A stretch of DNA of 64,000 bases from Nostoc commune NIES-4072 (GTDB lineage Bacteria; Cyanobacteriota; Cyanobacteriia; Cyanobacteriales; Nostocaceae), in assembly GCF_003113895.1 (NCBI RefSeq), contig NZ_BDUD01000001.1, positions 2,205,093-2,269,092 of the forward strand, given 5' to 3'. Each line of letters begins with the position of its first letter. The stretch's first letter is position 1. Below are positions 18,501-29,300 of the stretch, piece after piece. The notes under the pieces were generated by a model that saw only the letters and a list, made by a program, of their open reading frames with translations, did no database searches and had not been told where the DNA came from. A program made the position numbers and the translations under genes.

Positions 18501-21500
18501 TTTGGGCGTCTTCTAATATAAATGCCAATCGCTCTTGAGGATAACTAGGGTCTAGTGGTATATATGCTCCACCTGCTTTGAGGATAGCTAATAATCCAAT
18601 GACCATAGAGAGCGATCGCTCTACACAAATCCCCACCAATACCTCTGGTTTAACCCATAAAGCTTGCAAATGATGCCCTAGTTGATTTGCTCTGCTGTTC
18701 AGTTCTTGATAAGTAAGTTGTTCTTCCTCAAATACCACCGCCACAGCATCGGGTGTTTTTTCTACTTGCGCTTCAAATAACTGATGAATGCATAGGTGTT
18801 GAGGATACTCAACCTCCGTATCATTCCACTCAAACATTAATTGGCGTCGCTCAGATTCTGTCAACAGTGGTAGCTCCGACAAACGCTGCTTTGAATTAGC
18901 AACAATTCCTTCAAGCAACGTTTGCAAATGCGCTACCATTTCTTGTATAAAACTCTCCTTAAATAAATCAGTATTGTATTCTAAATTACCTAATAAACCA
19001 TCAACTGTTTCAGTTATATATAAGGTCAAATCCAACTTGGCAGTATGACTATTGCTTTCTAAAATGCTTAAAGTTAAACCAGGCAACTCTAAAGCAGACA
19101 TCGGCGTATTCTGAAGTACAAACATCACTTGAAATAGTGGTGTATGACTCAAGTCTCGCTGTGGTTGCAGTTCTTCAACTAACAACTCAAAAGGTAAATC
19201 CTGGTGTGCATAAGCTCCTAAAGCTACTTCTCGCACCCGTTTGAGTAACTCTTCAAAGCTAGGATTTCCTGCGAAGTTAGTCCGCAGTACTAAAGTATTG
19301 ACAAAAAATCCAATTAGCCCTTCTATCTCTGCTCGGTTGCGGTTAGCGATGGGCGAACCAACCACAATATCTTCGCTACCTGTGTAACGCCATAGCAATG
19401 TTTGAAAAGCTGCTAACAGGGTCATAAATAAGGTGCTTCCCTGTTGCTGGCTGAATTTGTTTAAAGCAAAAGAGAGTTTATCAGATAGGTTGAATGAGTA
19501 AGTCGAGCCTCGGAAAGTCTGAATTGCTGGTCTGGGATAATCAGTAGGTAACTCTAAGACTTTTGGCGCGTTCTTTAACTGCTTGAGCCAGTAAGATGTC
19601 TGAGTTTTGAGTACTTCTTTTTGCAACCATTGTCGTTGCCAAGCCGCAAAGTCTACATACTGTATTGGTAGTTCAGGTAAGGGTGAGGGTTGTCCATTAC
19701 AGAAAGCTTGATAAAGTGTTGCTAACTCCCTCACAAGTATATCTATTGACCAACCGTCAGAGACGATGTGGTGCATTGTCAATAATATTATGTGTTCTTC
19801 TTGACCAAGACGTAATAATTTCACTCTCAGTAGCAAGTCGCCGTTGAGATCAAAAGGTTTCTGTGCTTCTTGAAAAGCCTGTTTTTTGACTTCGGCTTCT
19901 TGTTGATTTAAAGGTAGCTCGCTAATATCGAATATTGGTAATGTTAATGACATTACCTCATGGATGACAGCGATCGCTTCCCCTTCTATTGTTTGAAAAT
20001 TGGTTCGCAGGACTTCATGGCGGCTGATAATTTCGTTAAAACTTTGTTGTAGTGCCTCTACATTCAATTGTCCCTCTAGGCGAACAGCAGCAGGCATATT
20101 GTAGAAGGAACTATTTGGCTCTAATTGGGCCAAAAACCATAACCGTTGTTGAGCATAAGATAGCGGTAACTCTGGCGATCGCACAATCTGCTCAATATTC
20201 GTTACCTCATCTGCTGAGTCTACCTTAATCGCTTTTTCAATTTCTTTTGCTAGCCCAGCTATTGTTGGTTTTTCAAATAAATAACGTAAAGGAAGCTCTA
20301 CTTTAAACACTTGCCGGATTCGGGAAATTACGCGAGTGGCGATTAATGAATGACCACCTAATTCAAAGAAATTATTATCAATACCTATTTTTTCAATACC
20401 AAGTACTTCTATCCAAATACCCGCTAATAAATCCTCAATTGGTGTGGAAGGAAGAATAATATTCGATGATGATATCTGTGTTAATTGAGGAATAGGTAGC
20501 GCTTTCCGGTCAACCTTACCATTAGGTGTAACTGGGAGTGCCTCTAACATGACAAAAGCTCCTGGTATCATGTAGCTTGGCAAATTTGACTCTAAAAAGC
20601 CACGTAATTGAGAAATTGTCAGTGTTTGTTCTTTTTGAAGAACTACATAAGCAACTAAACGCTTAGAATCTTCTGATTCACCCACAACAACTACAGTTTC
20701 TTGGACTGCTGGGTGTTGATTGATGACTGCTTCAATTTCTGCCAATTCAATGCGAAAACCACGGACTTTTACTTGATGGTCAATGCGACCAATGTACTCA
20801 ATCTCTCCATCCACTAAATAGCGTGCTAAGTCTCCTGTTTTGTACAACCTTTCCCCTGGCTGCTTCGCGTAGGGATTGGGAATAAATTTATCCGCAGTCA
20901 GTTCAGGTTGATTTAAATAACCACGAGCTAAACCTGCACCGCTAATATACAACATACCAGGTACGCCTACAGGAACAGGTTGGTAATTTTTATCTAATAA
21001 ATAAATCTGGGTATTATGAATCGGACGACCAATAGGTGGCGTGTTGTTAGTACCTTTTTGTATCCAGGCAAAGGTTGAATAAGTTGTATCTTCAGAAGGG
21101 CCATACAAGTTAAAGACTTGTTGTATATTCTCCTGTCGATAAAGTTCTTGTACGAGTTGATTATGAAGCGGTTCACCCGCGATATTAACAGTTTGCACTG
21201 AAGTTGGAATGCCATCAGTTCTTAGTAACTGTGAAATCACGCTTGGAACAGTATTAATTAAGGTTACATTCTCGGATGTTGCCAAGGCTGGTAAATATAG
21301 TGCATTCTCAATTAACAGAACCTTACCACCACAACATAGGGGAACAAATATCTCGAACACCGAAAGGTCAAAGCAAATCGAAGTTGATGCTAAAACTCCT
21401 TTTTTCGCTTGCATCTCAAAGGTTTTGTTTGCCCAATCTAACATTGCAACTGTGCTAGCGTGTTTAATCATTACACCTTTGGGTCTGCCTGTGGAACCAG

Positions 21501-23382
21501 AGGTGTAAATCACATAAGCTAGATTGTCAGGAGTTACTTCAGAGAATAAATTTTCTTGGCTTTGTTGGGCAATATAATGCCAATGTGTATCTAAACAAAC
21601 GACTTGAGCTTTGTGTTGTGGCATTGCTTCTACAAGCGAGGCTTGAGTTAGCAAGACTGATGCTTGGGCATTTTCTAATACAAATGCTAATCGCTCTTGA
21701 GGATAACTAGGGTCTAGTGGGATGTATGCACCACCTGCTTTCAGGATGCCCAACAGTCCGATAATCATAGAGAGCGATCGCTCTACACAAATCCCCACCA
21801 ATACCTCTGGTTTTACTCCTAGCGATCGCAAATGATGTGCCAATTGATTCGCTTTGCCGTTCAGTTCCCCGTAGGTCAATTTTTGGTCTTCAAACACCAC
21901 CGCCACAGCATCGGGTGTTTTTTCTACTTGCGCTTCAAATAACTCATGGATGCATTGCTGTTGAGGATATTCAACCTGAGTATCATTCCACTCCACAAGC
22001 AACTGATGTCGCTCAGTTTCCGTCAACAGCGATAACTCACAAAGACGTTGCTCTGTCTTTGTTATCATACCCTCTAACAAAGTCTGCAAATGTCCTAGCA
22101 TCCGGATGATAGTATCAGTGTCGAAGCGATGCCTACGGCGGGCTACGCCTACGCTATCATCACAAGTAATCTTGAGCAACAACTCTTCACCTGGAATCAC
22201 AGTTAGAGTTATCGGATAGTTAGTCTTTTCAAAGTTATGAAAATCCTTGATCTCAAAATTTAGATCGCTCTGCCGTAAGGAAACATCTATAGGATAGTTC
22301 TCAAAAACGACAATACTCTCGAACAAAGATAAATCTTTGGGAACTTCGCTCCATCCTTGAATTTTCACTAACGGAGTATACTCATACTCGCGTGCTTCAA
22401 CTAGTTGCTCTTTGATTTTCTGAAGCCAAGGCAAAAGAAATTCTTCAGGTGATACTTGTACTCTAATCGGCAGTGTATTTATCAATAGCCCTACCATAGA
22501 CTCAACTTTAGCTAAAGTAGGGGGACGACCAGAAGTTACTGCCCCAAAAACTACATCTTCCTGACCACTATAGCGGCTCAATAGTAAAGCCCAAGCTCCC
22601 TGTACTAGGATGTTTAGGGTTAACTGGTGTTGCTTTGCTACAGATTGCAATCCTGCTGTTGTGACTACAGAAAGCTTAACTTCTCGCTCGTTAGAGGCAT
22701 CTGTTTGAGCTGGTAATTTTATAGCTGCTTTATTTACCGATAGCTGTGTTGGAGTAGTAAAACCTTTAAGCGTCTGTCGCCAGAAAGCCTCAGCCTTGGA
22801 TAGGTTTTGTTGCTGTAGCCAGACAATGTAATCTCGATATGGGCGAATGGGTTCTAGGTGAGTATCTTGAGCATTGCAGAAAGCTTTATAACAAGCAAAG
22901 ACTTCCTTAAAAATCAAAGGAACAGACCACCCATCTAGCAATAGATGATGATGACTCCAGGTAAAGTTATAGGAGATGTCTGAAAGTTTAACTAGTGTTA
23001 GGCACATCAATGGTGGCTGCGTCAGTTCAAAGCCTCTGGAGCGATCGCTTTGCCATAAAAGTTCTAACTTTTGTTGTTGTTCTTCTGAGGAGAGATGCTG
23101 CCAATCATATTCCTGCCACGGTAGCGTCACCTGTCGATGCACAATTTGTACCGGTTCTTTTAAACCTTCCCAAACAAAGCAGGTTCGTAGAATTGAATGT
23201 CGTTCTACAACGTACTCCCATGCGCGATGGAATTCTGTAATGTTGAGCTTTCCTTGGAGAGTCAAACTAAATTGTTCAAAATAGACGCCAGATTTAGGGG
23301 CTGCAAGACTATGGAAGAGAATGCCCTGCTGCATCGGCGAGAGAGGATAAAAGTCTTGAATGTTTTTGTTTTTCACGCTCAT
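15574..23382 (-). CDS. NRPS C-A(Ala)-PCP-C-A(Gly)-PCP-C, ends with an unpaired C domain
   Basis: A 2602-residue synthetase from the ATG at 23382, one base after the upstream stop (GGGAGA about 10 bases ahead). An upstream in-frame start would add 41 unrelated residues and is rejected. C1 (10-440, FYPLSPMQQGILFHSL and HHLLLDGWS) has the look of a C domain that follows an epimerase. A1 (460-960) reads D-L-F-N-N-A-L-T-Y, a cyanobacterial Ala code. PCP1 serine is near 1007. C2 has HHIVSDGWS near 1207. A2 (1520-2020) reads D-I-L-Q-L-G-M-I-W, a Gly code. PCP2 serine is near 2060. C3 (2105-2545) has HHIISDAWS, with Ala for the usual Gly, and no A domain follows. C3 presumably serves the Asp module encoded two genes downstream. 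A charged tail (KRKEKYQQK) ends the protein. About ten residues in the C1-A1 linker come from a 29-bp interspersed repeat. Confidence 0.95.
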   Translation of the reverse strand: MSVKNKNIQDFYPLSPMQQGILFHSLAAPKSGVYFEQFSLTLQGKLNITEFHRAWEYVVERHSILRTCFVWEGLKEPVQIVHRQVTLPWQEYDWQHLSSEEQQQKLELLWQSDRSRGFELTQPPLMCLTLVKLSDISYNFTWSHHHLLLDGWSVPLIFKEVFACYKAFCNAQDTHLEPIRPYRDYIVWLQQQNLSKAEAFWRQTLKGFTTPTQLSVNKAAIKLPAQTDASNEREVKLSVVTTAGLQSVAKQHQLTLNILVQGAWALLLSRYSGQEDVVFGAVTSGRPPTLAKVESMVGLLINTLPIRVQVSPEEFLLPWLQKIKEQLVEAREYEYTPLVKIQGWSEVPKDLSLFESIVVFENYPIDVSLRQSDLNFEIKDFHNFEKTNYPITLTVIPGEELLLKITCDDSVGVARRRHRFDTDTIIRMLGHLQTLLEGMITKTEQRLCELSLLTETERHQLLVEWNDTQVEYPQQQCIHELFEAQVEKTPDAVAVVFEDQKLTYGELNGKANQLAHHLRSLGVKPEVLVGICVERSLSMIIGLLGILKAGGAYIPLDPSYPQERLAFVLENAQASVLLTQASLVEAMPQHKAQVVCLDTHWHYIAQQSQENLFSEVTPDNLAYVIYTSGSTGRPKGVMIKHASTVAMLDWANKTFEMQAKKGVLASTSICFDLSVFEIFVPLCCGGKVLLIENALYLPALATSENVTLINTVPSVISQLLRTDGIPTSVQTVNIAGEPLHNQLVQELYRQENIQQVFNLYGPSEDTTYSTFAWIQKGTNNTPPIGRPIHNTQIYLLDKNYQPVPVGVPGMLYISGAGLARGYLNQPELTADKFIPNPYAKQPGERLYKTGDLARYLVDGEIEYIGRIDHQVKVRGFRIELAEIEAVINQHPAVQETVVVVGESEDSKRLVAYVVLQKEQTLTISQLRGFLESNLPSYMIPGAFVMLEALPVTPNGKVDRKALPIPQLTQISSSNIILPSTPIEDLLAGIWIEVLGIEKIGIDNNFFELGGHSLIATRVISRIRQVFKVELPLRYLFEKPTIAGLAKEIEKAIKVDSADEVTNIEQIVRSPELPLSYAQQRLWFLAQLEPNSSFYNMPAAVRLEGQLNVEALQQSFNEIISRHEVLRTNFQTIEGEAIAVIHEVMSLTLPIFDISELPLNQQEAEVKKQAFQEAQKPFDLNGDLLLRVKLLRLGQEEHIILLTMHHIVSDGWSIDILVRELATLYQAFCNGQPSPLPELPIQYVDFAAWQRQWLQKEVLKTQTSYWLKQLKNAPKVLELPTDYPRPAIQTFRGSTYSFNLSDKLSFALNKFSQQQGSTLFMTLLAAFQTLLWRYTGSEDIVVGSPIANRNRAEIEGLIGFFVNTLVLRTNFAGNPSFEELLKRVREVALGAYAHQDLPFELLVEELQPQRDLSHTPLFQVMFVLQNTPMSALELPGLTLSILESNSHTAKLDLTLYITETVDGLLGNLEYNTDLFKESFIQEMVAHLQTLLEGIVANSKQRLSELPLLTESERRQLMFEWNDTEVEYPQHLCIHQLFEAQVEKTPDAVAVVFEEEQLTYQELNSRANQLGHHLQALWVKPEVLVGICVERSLSMVIGLLAILKAGGAYIPLDPSYPQERLAFILEDAQISVLLTQSSLVETMPQHKAQVVCLDAHWHNIAQQSKKNLLSELTTDNLAYVIYTSGSTGKPKGVQIPHNALSNFLYSMRQTPGLTHEDTLLAVTTYSFDIAALELFLPIIVGGCLVIASREVASDGTQLSAKLIDSKATVMQATPATWQLLLAAGWSGNKQLKILCGGEALPGQLANQLLYRCASLWNMYGPTETTIWSAASQVESDSTIVPISGAIANTQLYILDQHSQLVPVGVAGELHIGGEGLARGYFNRPDLTAEKFIPNPFSKKAARLYKTGDLACYLPNGEIEYIGRIDQQVKIRGFRIELGEIEAVISQHPTVRETIAVVHNDLGDSQIIVAYLVPQIEQTLAISELRSFLESKLPSYMMPGAFVILEALPLTPNGKVDRKALSTLDTIRPEFEETFVAPQTLVEKQLAIIWMQVLGLEKIGINDNFFELGGHSLLATQITSRINKIFDVDLPLRQFFELPSIAKIAKIIESKKLSANSNILLERVSRETELPLSFAQNRLWFLHQLNPNSRIYNGSSAVLLQGSLNLTALELTINEIVQRHEILRTSFQISNGQPVQIITPILDIPLQIVDLQNLPDTEQKIEVERLRLADYQKPFDLTQPPLLRLTLLRLKTKEYILLVTMHHIISDAWSEGVFIRELSALYEAFSSGKPSPLTEMNIQYADFATWQRSWLQGEVLDTLLTYWEKQLGDNLPVLQLPKIRQTSELKSSQEKRQTLRVSKTLSQAIKKLSNSLGMTLFMTLLGAFNVLMYWYTGDKDIVVGTDIANRNRIETENLIGFFVNQLVLRSNLFGNPSFREYLQQVRKVCLEAYAHQDLPFEKLVSALNPKRDLNQTPLFQVKFLLQNAPIHPLELSDLTLTRLDDLENAIARFDLLLELTDTEQGIVGSLKYNKDLFDANSIARLLNSFETILSQIVVDPAIKLSEIEEIINKSDKEHQLNQEEKRKEKYQQKLSVIKRKAIDIVVTES
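22126..22154. repeat. 29-bp interspersed repeat inside the NRPS reading frame (copy 1 of 3)
   Basis: The plus strand reads GCGATGCCTACGGCGGGC and then TACGCCTACGC. The same 29-mer occurs at 41964-41992 (one mismatch, opposite orientation, non-coding) and at 59521-59549 (about two mismatches beyond shared ones, in a histidine kinase). Here it encodes VGVARRRHR in the linker between the first C and A domains, a stretch with no counterpart in the sister modules of this cluster. The frame is kept. Confidence 0.8.
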
Positions 23383-23383
23383 C

Positions 23384-26300
23384 TTACATATCTCCCATAG
23401 CTGCTGTAATGGCGTCGAGATCGGCTTGATCCCATTGGCTTTGCTTAAACTCAGCGAAATCGGAAGGGGTAACACCACCTGCATCATAAGACTGACAATG
23501 AGCAATCAGCGATCGCAATGCCTCAATAAACCTTTGAGCAAGTCCTTCAATCGTGCTTTGCCGATACAACTCCTTGCTGTAAGTCCAACTCATTTGCAAA
23601 TGTCCCTGATAAATACCACCGTTAATTTCTAACAAGTGAGTTCGCTTATTTTGCAACCCGTGACTTGAACCACTTAAACCCTGTACTAAGCTAAATAAAG
23701 ATGATTCTGGTAAAACTTGATCAAACTGTCCTAAATAGTTAAAAATTACTTCAGCTTTTGACAAGGAAAGTTGTTCATTTATTTCCTTATTTTTATTAAT
23801 AAAACGCAGTAATCCATAGCCAATGCCTTGATTTGGAATTACTCGAATCTGCTCTTTAATCGACTTTAAAGCTTTTCCTAGATCGTTAGTATTTTCCAGA
23901 TTTAGGTGTACGGGAAAAATACTTGTAAACCAACCTACAGTCCTCGATAAATCCACATTCTCGAATATTTCTTCTCGCCCATGTCCTTCTAAGTCAATTA
24001 ATAGAGAAGTTTCTCCCGTCCACTGGTGAAATGTTTGGATAAGTGCTGTTAACAATACATCATTAATTTGTGTCCGGTAAGCTGCTGGCACTTGTTGCAG
24101 CAAACTTTGAGTTTCTTCTGTGGATAATGATACTGATACAATAGAACTCGTCTCTTCTATATTATTTCCACCCGGAAAATCTATTGGTATCGACGAAATA
24201 GTTTGATGCTGTGTTGTCAGCCAGAATTCTATTTCTGAAAGCAGTACTGAAGATTGAGCATATTTTTGTAAACAGCTAGACCATTCTTTATAAGAAGTTG
24301 TTTTGGGTGGCAACTTTATAGCTTTTCCCTGACTAATTTGCTGGTAAGCTGTTTGAAAATCTTCAATTAAAATTCGCCACGATACAGCATCAACAACTAA
24401 ATGATGAATAATCCAAAGCAAGCGGTTGGCTTGATTTTCACCCAAGTTAAAAAGAGCAACTTGGAATAATGGCCCTTGTGAAAGATTTAAGCTAGCTTGT
24501 AGTTTAGTGGCTGCTGCTTCGATTGCTGCTGCTTGTTTATCTTTTGGCAGCGCTGAAAAATCGAAGTATGTCAGTGGCATCCCATCATCAGGACTCGCGA
24601 ACAGTGCTTGAGTACTAAATTCCTCTTGTATAAATCGTAAACGTAGGACATCATGATGATTTTGTAGATACTCTATGATTTTTTCTAAGATTACAGGGTC
24701 AATTTTTTGCTTGCTTTCTAACAATACCGACTGATTCCAGTGGTGTGGTTCTGGTTGATGTTGCTCAAAAAACCAGTGTTGAATGGGTGTTAAATCTAAA
24801 GCGCCAGTCACCGCCATCTGCTCGGCTTCAATTTTTTTTGTTGTTCCAGCTACAACCGCTAATCGAGCGATGGTTTGATGTTGAAACAATTGCTTAGGAG
24901 TCAAATTTAGCCCTATTTGGTTGGCTTTAAATATTACTTGAAGGCTAAGAATAGAATCGCCACCTAATCTAAAAAAGTTGTCGTTTCTACCTATTTTTTC
25001 CAAACCTAATACCTCTGCCCAAATAACAGCTAATTGTTTTTCAATAGTGGTTTGTGGTGCAACAAAGGTTTCTTCAAGTTCTAGACGTACCGTATTAGGA
25101 ATAGGTAGTGCTTTACGATCAACTTTACCATTCGGCGTGAGCGGTAGTGCCTCCAAGATTACAAAAGCTGCTGGTATCATATAGCTTGGCAACTTTGGCT
25201 CCAAGAAGCCGCGCAGTTCAGTAATTGTCAGTGTTTGTCCTTTTTGAGGAACTACATAAGCGACTAAACGTTTAGAATTTACAGAATCTTGACTTACGAC
25301 AACTACAGTTTCTCGAACGGCTAAGTGTTGATTGAGTAAGACTTCTATTTCACCTAATTCAATGCGAAAACCCCGAATTTTAACTTGATGGTCGATGCGT
25401 CCGATAAATTCCAAGTTGCCATCAGGTAGATAACGAACTAGGTCGCCTGTCTTATAAAAACGCGCTCCTGGTTCTGTAGTATAAGGATTGGGGATAAACT
25501 TTTCTGCTGTTAATTCTGGTCGGTTGCGGTAGCCTCTTGCTACACCCACACCTCCAATATAAAGTTCTCCTGGAACACCTATTGGTACCAATTGCAGAGA
25601 TGAATCGAGTACATATGACTGAATGTTATTAGTTGGTTTTCCAATTGGCAACTCACATCCTACAGTTTTAATATCTGTTACTGCCGAGAAATCGCACATT
25701 GTCGCAGAAATTGTCGTTTCTGTAGGGCCGTAGCAATTAATGAGTCGCACTTGTTCCTTTGCCTGTTGCCGCCATATTTTCAACCGAGAGGGTTCAGCTT
25801 TTTCGCCACCAATCAGAACTAATCGTACTGTTGCGGGTAGTACTAAATTTCCTATAGACAGATCATCTGTTAGCTGATGCCAAAAGCTAGTAGGTAAGTC
25901 AAGTATTGTAAGTTCCAAATTATTACATTGATACAGGAACTCCGATATGGAACTCAACATTTGATCAGTTCGCAGTATTAGGGTTGCACCTTGCACTAAA
26001 CACGAAAAGATTTCTTCGGCAGCTACATCAAAACTAATTGAAGTAAACTGCAATAGGCGATCACTCGACTTCAGTGCAAACTCTATATATGTAGTATTAA
26101 TATAATTACTTAAAGAGCGATGCTGAATCATTACTCCTTTGGGTGTTCCCGTTGAACCAGATGTATAAATTAGATAAGCAAGGTTTTCAGGTTGTGTCTG
26201 ATTAATCGGGTTATCTTGGCTATTATCAGCAATTTTTTGCCAGTCTGTATCTAAGCAAATGGCTTGAGATTGATGTTCACAGAGTGTGTCCAATTGTACT

Positions 26301-29300
26301 GATGTAGTTAGTAAAACTGACACTTGGGCATCCTTTAACATCAAAGTGAGGCGTTCTTTTGGATAGGCTGGATCTAGAGGCAGATATGCTCCTCCAGCTT
26401 TGAGGATTCCCAAAAGTCCGATAATCATCTCTAAAGAGCGTTCTATGCAGATTCCCACTAAAACTTCTGGTTTGACTCCGAAGTTTTTGAGGTAGTGCGC
26501 TAGTTGATTGGCTCGCTGATTTAATTCTCTGTAAGTTAAATACTGATTTTGAAACACCACTGCAACTGCATTTGGTGTCCGTTCTACCTGCGCTTCAAAT
26601 TGTTGATGAATGCATTCTTGAGAATTGGGAATTTGAGATTTATTTGTACTAAGTTCTAGTAACTCATGATGATCTGCGGCGCTCAAAAGTGGGAAGTTGG
26701 ATAGCCGAGCTTGAGGATTAACAGCAATGCCTGAGAGCAAATTCTGAAAGTGTCTCAGCATCTTAGTGATGGTAACAGCATCAAATAGGTCAGTATTATA
26801 CTCAAATGATGCCATCACTCGTTCTTTAGTAATCTCAATAGACAAGCTTAAATCAAACTGCGCTGTTTTGGTTTCTATTTTTAATAAGCTCAATGCCAAA
26901 CCAGGCATTTCTGGTAAATGCGAGTAATCTTGGACATTGAACATAACTTGGAAAAGCGGCGTTTGACTGGTATGCCGTTCTGGCTGCACTGCTTCTACAA
27001 TTTGGTCGAAGGGCAAATCTTGGTGTGTATAAGCTCCTAAAGCTACTTTTTTTACCCGCGTTAGCAACTCGTCAAAAGTCGGGTTGCCGCTCATATCTGT
27101 ACGTAGCACCAATGTATTGACAAAAAAGCCAATTAACTGTTTGATTTCATCACAGTTACGGTTAGCGATCGCTGTTCCTACAGCAATATCATCTTGATCG
27201 GTATAACGATAAAGAAAAGTCTGAAATGCTGCTAATAGCAACATGAATAGAGTTACACCCTCTTGACGAGCGATCGCCTTTAATTGCTCAATGACTTTTT
27301 CAGGCAACTCGATAGATTGTTGAGCGCCGTGTGAAGTTTGCACTACCGGTCGAGGTCGATCAGTAGGTAGTTGTAATGCGGCTGGGATACCCTCAAGTTG
27401 TTGCTTCCAGTAAGAGAGTTGCGTTTGTAGAATTTCCCCTTGTAACCATTGTCGCTGCCAGTGTGCAAAGTCTTTGTATTGGATAGAGACTTCCAGTAGA
27501 GGTGAAGAACTTCTAGTTAAGAACGCTTTGTACAGTAATGCTATCTCTTGTAAAAATACCTCAACAGACCAGCCATCAGAGATTATGTGGTGCATCTCAA
27601 GCAAAAGAACATGCTCTTGCTGTTCTAGGCGCAAAAGTTTAGCACGTAACAATGGCCCCTGTATTAGATCAAAAGGTTGTTGGCTTTGTTGAGTCAACAA
27701 TTGCTGGACTGCGGCATTTTGATAATCTATTACTGATAAAGATAATTTTAGAGAAGAAGCAATAATTTGAACCGATTGTCCGTTGACTGTAGAAAAAGTG
27801 GTTCTTAGCGTTTCATGTCGCTGAATAACTTCATTCAGACTTTGTTCTAGTGGAGTAACTTCAAGCTGACCTTTGAGATTAATAGCTAAGGAAATATTGT
27901 AAGCTGGGTTGCCTGGTTCTAAACGATCAAGGAACCATAGTCGTTGTTGGGCAAAAGATAGGGGATAAACTTCGGCTTTCTGGACTTGGGTAAGGGATAG
28001 TGATGGTATTGCCTCAGCTGTTAGTTGAGCTAGAATCTTCGTGACGAGCGATCGCGTACTCATCCCTTCAAAAAAGTCTGCTACGGATACTTCTACTTCT
28101 AAATCAACCTCAATCCGGTTTTTCAAATCGAATACTTTTAAAGAATCAAGTCCCAGCGTGCTTAATGGTTCTTGTGGATTAATATCATCCGGTGCGATAG
28201 AAAGTACTCTCGCCAAAAGTTCAATCAGATATGACTCTAAAATCGGTTGACACTCTCTTGGGGAAAGCGCCAAAAGTTCAGAACGTTGTAATTGAGTTTC
28301 TTTTCTGGCAATATCACTAATCTTGAGAATGTCACTTTCAACTACATTCAGTTCACCATTTTCAAACTGAGCGCGAGTTGCACGACGTTGAATCTTACCG
28401 CTAGAAGTTTTAGGTATACTACCTGGTTTAATTAAAACTACACCATAAACTTGTACTTCATGTTCTTCAGTAATTGATTGCCGAATTGCACTAGCCACTT
28501 CTGCTAAATTTGGCTTGGCGCGAAACTCTAATTCTTGTACAACTACCAGCCTTTCTTCGTTGTTAACCTCTACTGTAAATGCTGCATTAGCACCGCAACG
28601 TAAGGATGAATGGCTGCGTTGGGCGGTTAATTCGATATCTTGCGGGTAAAGATTGCGACCGCGAATAATAATTAAATCTTTTGCTCTACCTGTAATGAAA
28701 AGCTCACCATTGTCTAAAAAGCCTAAGTCACCAGTCCGTAAAAACGGCCTCTCTTTTGTGTCTTTCAGATAGGCGTGGAATGTTTGCTCTGTTTCTTCTG
28801 TTCGATTCCAGTAACCCTGACCTACACTCAGTCCAGATACCCAGATTTCGCCAACTTCATCTGATGAACAGCGAGTTAATGTTTCAGGATTAACAATCAC
28901 AATCTGCTGTTGAGGAATAGTTTGACCACAACTGACAAAGCTTTGGATATCTTGATTCTGGATAGTTGCTTCGACTATCTGGTTCTGTGAAAGTGCAGAT
29001 TTCTCTACAGTTTTTACTTGAGCTAAGGCTGTTTTGATCCCACCAGAAACTATCAAAGTTGCTTCCGCCATGCCGTAACAGGGGTAGAATGCTTCAGGGC
29101 GAAAGCCACACTCTGCAAAGGTGGTTGCAAATAGCTCAAGAGTATCTTGTCGGACTGGTTCAGCACCGTTAAATGCAACACTCCAACTACTTAAGTCAAG
29201 AGTTTCTTTTTGTTCTTGAGTAATCCTTTGAACACATTGTTCATAGGCAAAGTTGGGGCCACCACTGGTTGTACCTTTGTAGCGGGAAATTGCTTGCAAC

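Noticed and set aside
23360..23632. Plus-strand frames over the NRPS gene junctions and bodies (for example 21209-21508 and 22976-23284)
   Set aside because: They are antisense to well-supported NRPS domains and encode no known motifs.
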